Shown: positions 8,047 through 23,000, counted from the stretch's first letter. The stretch: DNA of 64,000 nt from Pseudomonas sp. Gutcm_11s (GCF_028649395.1 NZ_JAQSUW010000010.1:124001-188000), one strand, 5' to 3'. Numbers and translations: made by a program. The notes: generated by a model not told the origin, from the letters alone.

Positions 8047-11000
8047 TCAGGAGTAGAAGCTGGTGTGCACGTTGCTGGCTACCAGCAGCTGGATATCGCC
8101 GTCGTTGTACACGTCGTAGCTGGTGCCGTCGACCTCGACGCTGCCCGCAGCCTGCCACTGATCCGCCGAACCGGCGATCTGCACGCTGTCATTGGCATCG
8201 CCGCTGACGACCAGTTGCACCGGCTGCGAAGCGCCCAGGCCAGCGGTATCCACCAGGCCAACCTGGCCGAAGTGGCTGACGCTTTCCGCATCCAGCTTCA
8301 GCGTGCTGGCGTGGCCGGCGTCGGCGCCCAGGTCGATGCGGCTCAGGCTGTGCAGGCTGATCGACTGGTAGTCGAGCTGGGTCAGGTCGATGGCCTGGCC
8401 GGCCTCGCCACTGCGGAACCAGGCATCGACGATGCTGTGCACCTCACCGTCGGTGGTCTGGTAGCTGCCGTGCAGGCCGATCCAGTTACCGTTGTTCAGC
8501 TCGCTGGTCTGCTGCGCTTCGAGGTTGATGCTGGCGATACCCAGGCTGGACAGGCTGTACAGCTCGCCGCCCTGGCTCACGCCATCCTTGTTGGCATCCA
8601 TCCACACGCGCAGCGAGGAGAAGGCCTCGTCGTTAGCGTCGATGCGGCCATCGTGGTTGCTGTCGAGCTCGGCCAGCGCGGCGAAGCCGTCGCGGGCCTT
8701 GCTGCCATCAGCCAGCGTGGTCGCGGTACCGAACAGCTCGCTACCGTCGTTGATGGTGCCATCGCCATTGCGATCCAGCGCCAGCAGACCATCGCCCTCG
8801 CTGACCCAGCCGGTGACATCCAGATCGCCATCGCCATCGATGTCGAAGTGGGTGTTGGCGGCCCAGTGCAGGGTCTGCACACCGTCACCGTTCAGATCGA
8901 GGATCAGCGGCGAAGTGGTCAGCACGGCCAGTTGGTCGGTGCTCATGGCCGCCAGCTGCGACGCGGTGAAGGCGTCGGCCTGGGACATGCTCAGCGCCTG
9001 CAGCTGGTCGGTAGTCAGCGCGGCGATATCCGCCACGTCGATGGCCACCAGCTGCGCGGTGTTGAGGTGGGCGAAGTCAGAGGCCTGGATAGCACCGATC
9101 TGCGCCGAGGTCAGCGCCACTACATCGGCGGTTTCCAGGGCGGCGATCTGGTCGCTGGTCATGGCCACGATCTGATCGGTAGTCAGCGCCTTGATCTGCG
9201 AAGTGGTCAGGGCCTGGATCTGCGCGGTAGTCAGCGCCGGGATCTGATCGGTGGTCAGGGACGCCAGGTCGGAGTTCTGCATGGCCTGGATCTGCGCGGT
9301 GGTCAGCGCCGCCAGGTCCGCAGTCTCCAGTGCGGCCACCTGAGCGGTGGTCAGACCGTAGACCTGCGAAGCCGTCAGTGCCTGCACCTGTGCGGTGGTC
9401 AGCGCCTGGATCTGCGCGGTGGTCATCGAGGCCAGGTCGGAGATCTGCATAGCCTGGATCTGCGCAGTGGTCAGCGCCGTCACCTGAGCCAGAGTCAGGG
9501 ACTCGACCTGGGCAGTGGTCAGCGAAACGATCTGCGAGGTGGTCAATGCCTGCACCTGGCCGACGGTCAGGGCCGCGATCTGCGCGGAGCTCAGCGCCGC
9601 CAGGTCGGTACCCTGGATGGCCTGGATCTGCGCAGTGCTCAGGGAAGCCAGATCACCGATTTCCATGGCCGCGAACTGATCGCTGGTCAGCGCCACGATC
9701 TGCGCGGTGGTGAGTGCTTGCACCTGGGCAACCGTCAGTGCGACGACCTGCGCGGTGGTCAGCACCGCCACGTCGGCACCCTGCATGGCCGCCACCTGCT
9801 CGGTGGTCAGCGCCTGCAGCTGAGCGGTAGTCAGCGCCTGCACCTGTTCGGTGGTCAGCTTGACGACCTGGTCGGTGGTCAGCGCACCGACCTGGGCGAC
9901 GGTCAGTTCGACCAGCTGAGTGGTGCTGAGCAGGGCCAGGTCGGTCGCGTCCAACGCACGAATCTGGTCGGTGCTCAGGGCCGCCAGATCGACGGTCTCC
10001 ATTGCCTCGACCTGGGCACTGGTGAGGCCCTTGATCTGCGCGGTGGTCAGCGCCTGGAACTGGTCGCTGGTGAGGTTGCGGATCTGCGCCGTGGTCAGCG
10101 CCGCGATATCGCGGGTTTCCATGGCCTGCAGCTGGTCGGTGGTCAGCGCCTGGATCTGCGCACTGGTCAACGCAGCAGCTTGCGCGGTGGTCAGGCCGAC
10201 GATGGCCGCCGTGGACAGCGCGGCCAGGTCACCTACTTCCATCTGCACCAGCTGCGCGGTGCTCAGCGCCGCCACTTGTGCGGAACCGAGCGCAGCCGCC
10301 TGGGCATTGGTCAGCGCCACCACCTGGGCGGTGGTAAGCGCAGCCACGTCGGCAGTCTCCAGCGCGGCGATCTGCGCGGTGGTCAGCTCGGCGAAGTCGG
10401 CGACTTCCAGCGCGGCCACCTGGGCAGTGGTCAGCGCCACGACCTGTGCGGTGGTCAGCGCGGCGACCTGATCGCTGCCGAGGGCAACAACCTGTGCGGT
10501 GGTCAGCGCGGCCACATCGGAAGTCTTGATGGAGACCAGCTGAGCGGTAGTCAGTGCCGCGATCTGTGCGGTGGTGAACGCGGCCGCCTGCTCGGCACTC
10601 AGGCCCTGCAGGGTCGCCGTGGTGATCGCCACCAGGTCGGCAGTCTCGATACGGGTCAGCTGCGCGGTGGTCAGGGCCGCCAGTTGCGCCGAGGTCAGCG
10701 CCTCGGCCTGGGCGGTGGTCAGAGCCACGATCTGCGCAGAGGTCAGCACGGCCACATCGCGGGTCTGCATCGCGACGATCTGCGCCGTGCTGAGCAGGGC
10801 GAAGTCGGCGGCATCCAGAGCCGGAATCTGGTCGGTGGTCAGCGCCACGATCTGCGCAGTAGTCAGCGCCTGCACCTGATCGCTGGTCAGCGCCGCAATC
10901 TGCGCGGTGCTGAGTACTGCCAGGTCACGGGTTTCCATGGCGCGAATCTGCGCGGTGGTCAGCGCCGCCAGGTCCGCGGTTTCCAGAGCCTGGAACTGAG

Positions 11001-14000
11001 CGGTGGTCAACGCCACGACCTGAGCGGTGGTCAGCGCGGCGACCTGCTCGGTGGTCAGGGCGACGATCTGTGCGGTGGTCAGGCCGCTGATATCGGCCGT
11101 CTCGATAGCGCGGATCTGCACGGTGTTGAGCAACGCCAGGTCGGCCGTCTCCAGCTGCGACAGCTGGGTCTTGGTCATGGCCTGGATCTGTTCGGCGGTC
11201 AGCACCTTCACCTGATCGCTGGTCAGGGCAACCAGCTGGGCACTGGTCAGCGCGGCGACGTCCTGCGCTTCCATGCCAGCCACCTGGGCAGTGGTCAGAG
11301 CCTGGATGTCGGCAGTCTCCAGCGCAGCGACCTGGGCCTGGGTCAGCGCCTGAATCTGGTCGTTGCTCAGCGCCCGCACCTGGGCGGTAGTAAGGGCGAC
11401 GATCTGCGCAGTGGTCAGCGACGACATCTGGTTCAGCTGCAGGCCCGCCAGCTGGGTGCTGCTCAGCAGCGCCAGGTCAGCGGTTTCCAGGGCACGCACC
11501 TGCGCGGTTGTCAGCGCGCCGATCTGGTCTTGAGTCAGCGCCTGGACCTGAGCCGAGGTCAGTTGCGGGATCACCGTGGTGGACATGGCCGCCAGGTCCT
11601 GCGGTTCCAAGGCCGCGATCTGTGCGGTGGTCAGGTTGATCACTTGGGTCGCGGTCAGCGCGGCGACCTGGGCACTGGACAGCAGCTGGATCTGGTCTGC
11701 GGTCAGCGCGGCGATGTCCGCGGTTTCCATGAGCACGATCTGGTCGGTGGTCAGAGCTGCCAGTTGCTCGAACACCAGGGCCTGCACCTGCGCGGTGGTC
11801 AGCGCCACCAACTGGGCAGCACTCAGCGCCTTGACGCTGGCAGTGCTCAGTGCGGCGACCTGCGAGGCCGACAGGCTGGCGAACTGGGCAGTGCTCAGCG
11901 CCACGGTCTGCAGCGTGGTCAGGGCCGCCACCTGTTCCTCGGTCAGGGCCGCGATATCCGCGGTGGCCAGAGCCTCGATCTGGGTGGTGGTGAGCTTGCT
12001 GATCTGCGCCGCCGAGAAGCCATTGGCGAACTGCGCCGGGGTCAGCGCGACGATCTGCGCGGTGGTCAGCGCCTGGATCTGCGCGCTGCTCAGGGCATCG
12101 AGCTGATTGACCGTCAGAGCAGCCACGTCCTCGGTGCTCAGGGCCTTGATCTGGGCGGTGCCCAGGGCGGCAACCTGAGTATTGGTCAGCGCCATGACCT
12201 GGGTACTGGTCAGGGCGGTGATCTGCTCGTTGGTCAGGGCGTGCAGGTCCTCGGTCTCGATGGCGCTTACCTGATCCGCCGTCAGGGCGGCGAGGTCTGC
12301 GGTTTCCATCGCGCGAATCTGCGCGGTGCTCAGTGCCTTGATCTGCTCACCGCTCAACGCGGCGACCTGGGCCGTGGTCAGACCCTGGATCTGTGCACCA
12401 CTGAGGGCCGCGATCTGCTCTGTGCTCAGGCCGGCGATACGACCTGCGCTGAGAGCGGCCAGATCGGCCACCTCGAGTGCACGGATCTGCGCAGTGCTCA
12501 GCGCATCGATCTGGCTGTCGGTCAGTGCGGCCGCCTGGGCGGTCGTCAGGGCCACCAGTTGGGAGTTGCTCAGTACCGCAACATCCTGGCTTTCCAGCGC
12601 GGCGATCTGGGCGGTCTTCATCCCGGCGATCTGTGCAGTGGTCAGCGCCTGGATCTGCGCGGTGGTCAGCGCCTGCACCTGGACACTGGTCATCGCAGCG
12701 ATGTCCTCGGTCTCCATGATGCGGATCTGCCGGGTGGTCAGCGCCTCGATCTGAGCGGTGGTCAGAGCCGGCACGTTGTCGGTGGTGAGCGAGTTGATGA
12801 ACTCGATCTCGGCAGCGGTCAGGGCATCCGGATCCAGAGCAGCCAGTTGTTCCTCGTTCAGCGCAGCCAGTTGCGCGCTGCTCAGCGCGGCAGCCTGGGT
12901 GGTAGTGAGTTCGGCCAGTTGCTCCGGCGTCATGGCGGCCAGGTCAGCAATTTCCAGCGCCGCGATCTGCGCACTGGTCAGCGCAGCTACTTGTGCCAGC
13001 GTCAGGTTCGCAGCCTGGGCGGTGGTCAGACCGACGATAGCTGCCGTGGACAGGGCGGCGAAATCGACGGCCTGCAGGGCTGCAATCTGGTCGACACTGA
13101 GCGCGGCGATCTGCGCACCGGTCAGCGCAGCTGCCTGGGCGGTGGTCAGGGCAACCAGCTGCACGTCACTGAAGGCGGCGAGATCGGCCGTCTGCAGCGC
13201 CGCCACCTGGGCAGTGGTCAGGGCAGCAACCTGGGCCAGGGACAATTGCTCGACCTGGGCGGTGGTCAGCGCCACGATCTGAGCGGTGCTCAGCGCAGCG
13301 ACCTGAGCCGTGGTCAGCGCTACCACCTGATCGGCACTGAGTACCGCGATATCGGCGGTTTCCAGTGCACGCACCTGGGCGGTGGTCAGTGCAGCCAGGT
13401 CGGCCACCTCGAGGGCGGCTACCTGAGCGGTAGTCAGGGCAACGATCTGAGCAGTGCTCAGGGCGGCGCTCTGCGTCGGGGTCAGCGCGATCACCTGCTC
13501 GGTGCTCAGCGCCGCGATATCGGCGGTTTCCAGCGCTCGGACCTGGGCAGTGGTCAGCGCAGCGACCTGCTCACCCGTGAGGGCTCGTACCTGGTCAGTG
13601 CTCAACGCCACGATCTGGGCGGTGCTCATGACCGCCAGATCACCGCTCTGCAGTGCCGCCACCTGGACGGTGGTCAGCGCGGCAACCTGAGCGGTGGAGA
13701 GCGCAGCGGTCTGGGCAGAAGTCAGCGCCGCGATCTGTGCCGGACTGAGGGCGACGACGTCGGCAGTCTCCATCGCGCGAATCTGCACGGTACTCAGGGC
13801 GGCCAGGTCTGCGGTTTCCAGTGCCGCGACCTGGGCAGTGCTCAGGCCGACAATCTGGGCGGTGCTCAGGGCAGCCACCTGGGCGGTGGTCAGCGCCACC
13901 ACCTGGGAGGTGCTCAGGGCCTGGATCTGCGCAGTCGACAGCGCAGCCACCTGGCCGGCACCGAGTGCGGCGATCTGATCGGCCCCCAGGGCACGCACCT

Positions 14001-17000
14001 GGGCAGTGCTCAGGGCCTGCAGCTGGGCGTTGCTCAGCGATGCCAGGTCATTGGTTTCCACGGCGGCCACCTGGGCGGTGGTCAAGGCCACCACCTGGGC
14101 AGTCGTCAGCTTGGCCAGTTGGGCACCACTGAGCGCGGCGATCTGCTCGACCGTCAGCGCGGCCAGATCGGCCGTTTCCATGGCGACCAGTTGTGCAGTG
14201 GTCAGTGCCGCCACATCGGCAACTTCCAGAGCCGAGACCTGAGCAGTGGTCAGCGCGACGATCTGCGCGGTGCTCAGAGCCTGGATCTGCGCGGTGGTCA
14301 GCGCGGCCAGCTGATCGCTGGTCAGAACCGCCACATCGGCATTCTCCAGCGCACGCACCTGAGCGGTACTCAGCGCGGCGATCTGCGCCTGGCTGAGCGC
14401 ACGCACCTGATCGGTCGTCAGCGCGACTACCTGGGCGGTACTCAGGGCACGAACATCGGCAGTTTCGAGCGCCTCGATCTGTGCAGTGGTCAGCTTGGAC
14501 AGCTGAGCAGTACTCAGCGAGGCCACCTGGGCGCTGGTCAGCGCCACGATCTGGTCGGCGGTCAGCGCGGCCAGATCGGCCGTTTCCATCACGGCGATCT
14601 GCGCGGTGGTCAGGGCGGCGATCTGCGCATCGCTCAGCGCGCCAATCTGGGCCACGGTCAGGCTCGGGATAACCAGAGTGCTTATCGCAGCCAGATCAGC
14701 CAGTTCGAGGGCGGATATCTGGTCGGCAGTCAACGCAGCCAGTTGCGCGCCGGTCAGGGCGGCAGCCTGGGCAGTGCTCAGCGCGACGATCTGCGCCGCG
14801 GTCAGCGCCGCCACATCGTCGGTCTGCAGCGCCTGGATCTGCGCGGTGGTCAGCGCAGCGATCTGCGCAGTGGTCAGGGACTCAACCTGGGCAGTGGTCA
14901 GCGCGACCAGTTGCGCAGAAGTCAGCGCCTGGACCTGGGCAACGGTCAGCTTGTTCACCTGCGTACCACTGAGTGCCGCCAGATCGGCGGTCTCGATGGC
15001 CTTGACCTGAGCTGGCGTCAGCGCTTGCAGTTGAACACTGGTCAGGGCAGCCAGCTGAGCCGAGCTCATGGCCACGATCTGCGCGGTACCCAGTGCCGCC
15101 AGGTCGACGGCCTCCAGAGCACTCACTTGGCTCGGCGCCAGGGCGGCGACCTGAGCAGTGGTCAGGGCGGCGGCCTGGGCGGTGGTCAGCGCCACCAGTT
15201 GGCTGCTGCTAAGGGCAACCAGATCGGCCGCATCGATGGCGCGGATCTGGGCGGTGGTCAGAACATGCAGATCGGCAGTACTCAGGGCAGCCAGCTGGTC
15301 GCTGGTCAGTGCCTGGATCTGCGCCGTGGTCAGCGCCACCGCCTGAGCGGTGGTCAGCACGGCAATCTGCGCCGCCTGCAGGGCAGCAATGTCCGCGGTT
15401 TCCATCTTGGAAATCTGGCTCGGGCTCAGGGCCACCACATCGGCGGTCTCGAGCGCAGCCACCTGCGCGGTGGTCAGCGCCTGCAGCTGGGCACTGGTCA
15501 GAGCAGCGACCTGGGCGGTGGTCAGCGCCTCGATCTGATCGGTACGCAGCGCAGCCAGGTCGGCGGTTTCCATCGCGACCAGCTGTGCAGTGGTCAGCGC
15601 CTGCAGGTCAACCAGCTCAAGCGCCTGAACCTGGGCAGTGGTCAGGGCCACAATCTGCGCCGTAGTCAGAGCCACTGCCTGAGCGGTGGTCAGCGCGGCC
15701 AGTTGCTCGGCACTCAGTACCGCCACGTCGGCGGTCTCGATGGCACGCACCTGGGCAGTAGTCAGCGCGGCAATCTGCGCCACGCCAAGGGCCTGGATCT
15801 GGACGGACGTGAGCGCCACGATCTGATCGGTGCTCAGGGCACGCAGATCGGTGGTCTCCATCGCCGCGATCTGGCCAGCGGTGAGCTTGCTGATCTGGGC
15901 AGTGGTCAGTGCAGCGAACTGAGCAGTGGTCATGGCTGCGATCTGAACATCGGTCAGAGCCGCCAGGTCGGCGGTTTCCAGAGCACGGATCTGCACGGTG
16001 CTCAGGGCACGCAGGTCGACCGTTTCCAGAGCCGCCACTTGAGCGGTGGTCAGCGCCACGATTTGCGCAGTAGTCAGTGCAACGACCTGGGCGGTCGTCA
16101 GATTGGCCACCTGCTCGGCGGTCAGCGACGCCAGGTCGGCGGTTTCCATCGCACGAATCTGCGCGGTGGTCAGGGCCGGTACCTGTTCCAGGGTCAGCGC
16201 CTGCACCTGGGCGGTAGTCAGGGCCACGATCTGCGCGGTGGTCAGGTTGGCCAAGTCGGCAGTCTGCCAGGCAGCGATTTGCGCGGTCGGCAGGTTGGCG
16301 ATCTGCGCAGTGGTCAGCGCGGTCGGCTGCGAGCCGGCCAGGGCGAACACCTGCTCCTGACTGAGAGCGGCCAGGTCGGCAGTTTCCAGCGCGGCGATCT
16401 GGGTACTGGTCAGCTGGGTGATCTGCGTAGTGGTCAGGGCCTGGATCTGCGCGGTGGTCAGGGCAACGATCTGTGCAGTAGTCAGGGCACGCAGATCACT
16501 GCTTTCGAGGGCGGCAACCTGGGTCTGGGTCAGGCTGGCGACCTGGGCAGTGCTCAATGCCACCACCTGGGCGGTGGTCAGCGCCTGCACCTGAGCGGTA
16601 GTCAGCGCCGCCAGATCAACGGTCTCCAGAGCACGAATCTGGCTGGTGGACAGAGACTGCACCTGACTATTGGTCAGGGCAGCAACCTGCTGACTGGTCA
16701 GCGCGACGATCTGCGCAGAACTCAGGGCGGACAGCTGAGCGGTGCTCAGGGCCGCGATCTGGGCAGTAGTCAGCGCCGCCAGATCCTCGGTCTGCATGGC
16801 CTGCAGCTGTGCGTTGCTGAGGCCAGCCAGATCGGCGACCTCAATGGCAGCGACTTGCGCGGTGGTCAGGGCAATTACCTGGGCATTGCTCAGCGCAGCG
16901 ACCTGATCCTGAGACAGGGCAGCGATCTGACCGGTCGTCAGGGCAGCCAGGTCATCGGTAGCCAAGGCACGTACCTGGGCGGTAGTCAGACCAGATAGCT

Positions 17001-20000
17001 GGTCGGCGCTCAGGGCACGTACCTGATCGGTAGTCAGCGCCACGATCTGCGCGGTGGTCAGCGCCTCCAGCTGCACGGTCGACAGCGCCGCGATGCGATC
17101 GGTTGCCAGGGCCGCAAGGTCGGCGGTTTCCAGCGCACGAACCTGGGTAGCACTCAGGGCCGAGATCTGGTCGATAGTCAGCGCTGCCGCCTGCGCGGTG
17201 GTCAGCGCCACCAGTTGGGCGGCGCTCAGGCCGGCGATATCGCCAGCTTCCAGGGCTGCTACCTGGGCGGTGGTCAGGGCAGCGATCTGCGCGGTCTTCA
17301 GCGCAGCGATCTGCGCCGTGGTCAGCGCTTGCAGCTGTTCGGTGCTGAGGGCAACCAGGTCCTCGGTCTCGATGGCCGCAACCTGAGCGCCGCTCAGCGC
17401 TTCGAGTTGCTCGGCAGAAAGTGCCTGTACCTGAACACTGGTCAACGCGGCAATTTGTGCAGAGCTGAAGGCAGCGATCTGCGCGGTATCGAGGCTGGCA
17501 ATCTGAACACTGGTCAGAGCGGCCACATCTTCGGTTTCCAGCGCGCGCACCTGTGCCGTGCTCAGTGCCTCCAGTTGACCCTGGGTCAGTGCAGCCACCT
17601 GGACACTGGTCAGCGCGGCAATACGGGTGTTACTCAGAGCAGCTACGTCTACGGCATCCAGCGCCACGATCTGCGCCGTGCTCAGTGCAGCCACCTGGCT
17701 CACACTCAGGGCCGCCACCTGGCTGGAGGACAAGGCGGCAACCTGGGCAGTGCTCAGGCCAGCCAGACTGGCCGAGCCCAGAGCCCCTATCTGGGCAACG
17801 GTGAGGGATACAACCTGATCGATGGTAAGGGCAGAGAGCTGAGCCGAGGACAGCGCGGACACGCTGATGGTGGTCAGCCTGGACAGATCGGCAGTCTCCA
17901 TCGCAGCCAGTTGCTCGGTACTCAGCGCCGCCACCTGAGCGGAAGTGAGGCCGCGCACCTGGGTCTGGGTCAGGGCAACTATCTGTTCGGTCGTCAACGA
18001 GGCCAGATCGGAGGCATCCAGAGCGGCGATCTGATCGGAGGTCAGAGCTGCAATCTGCGCGGTGCTCAGCGCAGCCATTTGCACAGAACTGAAACCGGAG
18101 ATGGTCGATGGAGCCAGTGCAGCCAGGTCAGACGGCTCGAACGCCGCAACCTGCTCGGTACTGAGTGCAGCCATCTGCGCACTAGTCAGGGCCGGGACCT
18201 GGTTCTCGGTCAGCGCGGCAATCTGTTCGGTGGTGAATGCCTGCACCTGGGCAACGCTCAGGCCAGCGATAGCGGAACTGCTCAGCGCAGCAAGATCCTG
18301 CGCTTCAAGTGCGCGGATCTGGTCCGTGGTCAGTGCAGCCAGTTGCGCGGAGCGCAGAGCAATGACTTGATCTTCGGTCAGGGCAGCGATCTGGGCGGTC
18401 CCCAGAGCGCGGATATCGGCAGTTTCGAGAGCGCCCAACTGCTCGGAAGCCAGGTTGGCTACCTGTTCGACGGTCAATGCGCCGATCTGAGCCGAGGTGA
18501 GCGCCACGATCTGCACCGTGCTGAGCAACGACAGATCCTCAGCATCCAGAGCCACGATCTGGTCAGTGCTCAGATTGACCAATTGGGATGTGCTCAGGGC
18601 CGTCACCTGCGCCCCGGTCAACGCCTGGACCTGATCAGCGCTCAGGGCCTGAATCTGCGCAGTGGTGAAGTTACGAATGACGGCAGTGGATAGCTGCTGC
18701 AGATCGGAAGTTTCGATGGCGGCGATCTGCACGCTGCTCAGTGCTGCGAGTTGGCCGGAGCTGAATGCGGCCATCTGCTCATTGGTCAGGGCAACAATTT
18801 GCGCGGTACCCAAGGCAGCAACATCCTGGCTATCCAGGGCCACCACCTGAGCAGTACTGAGCGCAGCCACCTGGTCGGTGGTCAGCGCAGCTACTTGGTC
18901 ACTACCCAGAGCCTTGATGCTCGCTGTGGACAGAACGATCAGATCATCGATCTCCAGCGCAGCTACTTGGTCGCTGGTCAGAGCGGCGATCTGGGCCGTG
19001 GACAGGGCGGTTACCTGGGCCGTGGTAAGCACCTGGATCTGCTCGGCACTGAGCGCGCGCAGATCAGTGGTTTCCAGTGCCCGAACCTGTGCAGTAGTCA
19101 AAGCTTCGATCTGCTCGGTACCGAGAGAGGCCACTTGATCGGAACCAAGCGCAGCAACCTGGGCAGTGCTCAGCGCACGCAGTTGAGCACTGCTCAAGGC
19201 CAGCAACTGCTCCTGGCTCAGCACGGCGACATCCACCGTATCCAGGGCGGCGACCTGAGCGGTCGACAGAGCCGCGACCTGATCGCTGCTCAGGGCACTC
19301 ACCTGAGCCGAGCTCAGAGCCTTGATGGCCGCAGAACTGAGCCGCGCCAGATCGGCAGTCTCGATAGCCGCTACCTGTTCAGCACTGAGCAGGCCGATCT
19401 GCAGAGTACTCAGGGCGGCCAATTGAGCACTGGTCATGGCGACAATCTGCTCGGAGGTCAGCCCCTGTACCTGAGCGTTCCGCAGGGCGGCGATGCTAGC
19501 GGTGGTCAGTACCACCAGATCGGCTGTTTCCATGGCGGCCAGCTGATCGACGGTGAGCGCACGGATCTGTGCAGTGGTAAGCGAAGCAGCCTGAGCGGTA
19601 GTCAGTGCAGCCATCTGCTCTTCGCCAAGAGCACGCAGCTGATCGGTGGTCAGCGCCTTGAAGGCAGCCAGCCCCATGCCAGCAATATCCTCGGCATCCA
19701 GAGCTGCGACCTGACCGGTAGTCAACGCTACGACCTGGGCGGTGCTGAGTGCCGCGACCTGAGCACTGCTCAGCGCAGCGATCTGGTCTTCGCTCAGCGC
19801 GCGCAGGTCCGCCGTTTCCAGAGCTGCCACCTGTGCAGTTCCGAGAGCGGCCAGTTGCTCGGTAGTAAGCTCAACCACCTGGCTAGAAGTCAGGGCCTTG
19901 ATCTGCAAAGCGGAAAGTCGAGCCAGATCCTCTGTCGCCAGGGCAGCAATCTGCTCTGGCGTCATGCTTGCCACTTGCGCAGTGGTCAGCGCCACCACCT

Positions 20001-23000
20001 GGGCGGTGGTCAACGCGCCTATTTGCGCGCTGTCCAGCATGGCCAGGTCGTTGGTCTGCAACGCAGCGATCTGGATCGGAGTCAGTGCCGCTATCTGAGC
20101 AGTTGTCAGTGCCGCTACCTGAGCCTGTGTCAGGCTGACGATGGCAGCACTATTGAGGGCCGCCAGGTCTTGGGTTTCCAGCGCAACAATCTGGCTGGTG
20201 AGCAGCTTGGATATCTGCGCGGTGGTCAACGCTGCTATCTGGCTGGAGCTCAAGCTGGCGACTTGCGCCGTGCCGAGCTGACGCAGGTCAGCAGTTTCAA
20301 TAGCGCGGACCTGAGCAGTGGTCATTGCAGCCAATTGAGTACTGCTCAGGGCGGCAAAGTGGGCAGTGGTGAGCGCGGCAACATCAGCGGTCTGCAGCGC
20401 ACGAATCTGAGCAGAGTCGAGTACCGCTATCTGAGCGGTAGTCATCGCCTTGAAGTCTTCGCTGCCCAAGGCAACGATCTGTGCCGTATTGAGCGCATCG
20501 ACCTGATCACTGGTCAGGGCAGCGACCTGCTTGCTGGTCAGCGCGACCACTTGAGCCGTGCTGAGCGCAGCAACCTGAGCAGTGCTCAATGCAGCGACCT
20601 GTGCGGTGCTCAGGGCAACTACGTCGGCGGTTTCCATCGCAGCGATCTGGGCCGATCCCAGAGCGGCGAATTGCGCCGAGCTCAATGCCTGCATCTGAGT
20701 GGTACTCAGAGCCTTGATTTGCGCCGCGGTAAGCGACTGGATCTGCGAGGTGGTCAAGCCGGCAACCTGCGCCGGACTAAGAACGGAGATCTGGGCTGCA
20801 CTCAGCTTGCTGATCACCGCGTCATTGAGGGCCGCCAAATCGGCAACCTCCAGCGCGCGAACCTGAGCCGTGGTCAGCACAGCCACCTGGGCAGAATCCA
20901 GAGCAGCGGCTTGAGTGGTTCTCAGTGCGACGATCTGCGCAGTGGTAAGCGCCAGAATGTCAGCAGTCTCAATGGCGTCTATCTGGGTAGTGGTAAGCGC
21001 AGCCACCTGAGCATTGGTCAGCTTGGAAATCTGGGCAGTGCTGAGCCCCTTGATCACGCTGACCGACAGCGCCTGCAGGTCTGTCGTTTCGAAGGCGCGA
21101 ATCTGCGCAGTGGACATGGCGGCCACCTGCGTAGAGGTCAGCGCCGCCGCATGCGCAGTAGTCCAGGCCGCAATCTGTGCCGTGGTAAGAGACTTGATGT
21201 TGGCAGTCGTCAACGCACCGATCTCTCGGGCAACCAACTGCTCGGCACTCAGCGGAGCACTGAGGGCATCGATTTGCGCGGTGGTCATCGCCACCAGTTG
21301 CGGAATGGTCAGCGCATCGACCTGCGGCGCAGTAAGCGCAGCCATCTGCGCAGTGGTCATTGCACGGATATCGCCCGTTTCGATTGCCTTGATCTGAGCA
21401 ATCGTCAGGTCATCAACCTGTGTCGCGTCCAGGCTAGCAATCTGGCTGCTGCTCATACCGGCAATGGCAGAGGTGGAAAGCGCGGCCAAATCACTGGCCT
21501 CGAGCGCGTTGAGCTGTGCGGTCTTGAGTGCAGCGACCTGGGCCGACGTCAGAGAGGCCGCCTGAGCGACCGTCAACGCCTCGATCTGGTCGGTGGTCAG
21601 CGCCGCGATCTGCCCGCTGGTCAGACCACGTACTGCCAGCGTCGTAAGAGCAGCGAAATCGGCGACCTCCAGAGCGGCCAGCTTGGCCGTCGGCAGGGCA
21701 GCAAGCTGCGCAGACGTCAGTGCTGCAGCCTGTGTCGGACTCAAGGCCACGAGCTGCGCAGTCCCCAGAGCGGCAAGATCCGCCGGCTCAAGTCCAGCAA
21801 CCTGCGCAGTAGTCAATGCCGCAACCTGATCACTGGTCAGGGCCGCAGCCTGAGCGGTGGTCAGTGCCTTGACCGCCGCGATCGACAGGCTCGGAATGTC
21901 ACCGACTTCGATCGCCTGGATCTGCGCGGTACTCAGCACAGCAATCTGGGCCGCGGTCACCGCGCCAATTTGTGCGGCGCTGAGCAGGGTGATGTCTGCT
22001 GCACTGAGAGCCTTGAAGTCACCGGCCTCCATGGCAGCGACCTGCGCCGTGGTCAATGCCTGCAGCTGGGCATCGGTCAGGGCAACCACCTGCGCACTGG
22101 TCAGGCCGATAATCGCCGCAGTCGAAAGCTTGGCAAGATCAGCAACCTCCAACGAGGAGATCTGATCGGTCGTCATGGCCCCCACTTGGGCACCAGTCAG
22201 CGCAGCTGCTTGCGCCGTCGTCAGCGCCAGCAGCTGATCGCTGGTAAGGGCACGCACCTGAGCGGTGGTCAAACCGGCAATGGTCGCCGGAGGAAGCGCA
22301 ATCAGATCGGTATCATCGATCGCCTGAATCTGCGCAGTGGTGAGCACGCCAATCTGCGCCGCGGTCAGCGCACCAATTTGCGCCGAACTAAGGGCAGCAA
22401 TACTTGCTGTACTCAGCGCAGCCACATCAACAGGATCCATGGCGCGAATCTGCGCGGAAGTCAGCGCCGCAACCTGAGGAGCAGTCAGCGCCTGCACCTG
22501 AGCAGTGGTCAGCCCCTTGATGGCCGCGGTATTGATCGCGACAAAATCAACGACCTCTATGGCAGCGATACTAGCCGTGCTCAGCGCAGTGACCTGGGCA
22601 GCAGTCAGCGCGGCAGCTTGAGCAGGAGTCAGTGCTTCAATCTGATCGGTGCTCAGCGCACGCACCTGTGTCGTCGTCATTGCCGCGACGGTAGACGGGG
22701 CGAGGCCAACGATATCTGCGTCAAGAGCGGCAATCTGGGCCGTCGAGAGCACCAGCACCTGGGCCGCGGTCAATGCACCTACCTGAGCAGAGTCCAAAGC
22801 ACCGATCTGGCTGACGGTCAACGCCTTCACATCGGCAGAGTCCAGTGCCGCGACCTGAGCGGTAGTCAACGCAGCGACCTGATCACTGGTCAGGGCAACA
22901 ATCTGGGCGGTGCTGAAGCCGGCGATGCTGGTCGGAGCCAGTGCCGCGATGTCGACCTCTTCCAAAGCACGCACTTGCGCAGTGGTGAGCGCAGCCAACT

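Noticed and set aside
7786..16998. A 3070-codon plus-strand open frame (and another at 18751-23565) with GGQRxDLRGGQ-like repeats, opposite the giant gene
   Set aside because: It arises because the 24-base repeat is a multiple of three and the antisense frame has no stop codon. It begins inside the GT41 gene, has no recognisable domain, and the minus frame has a real start and a real secretion-type C-terminus.
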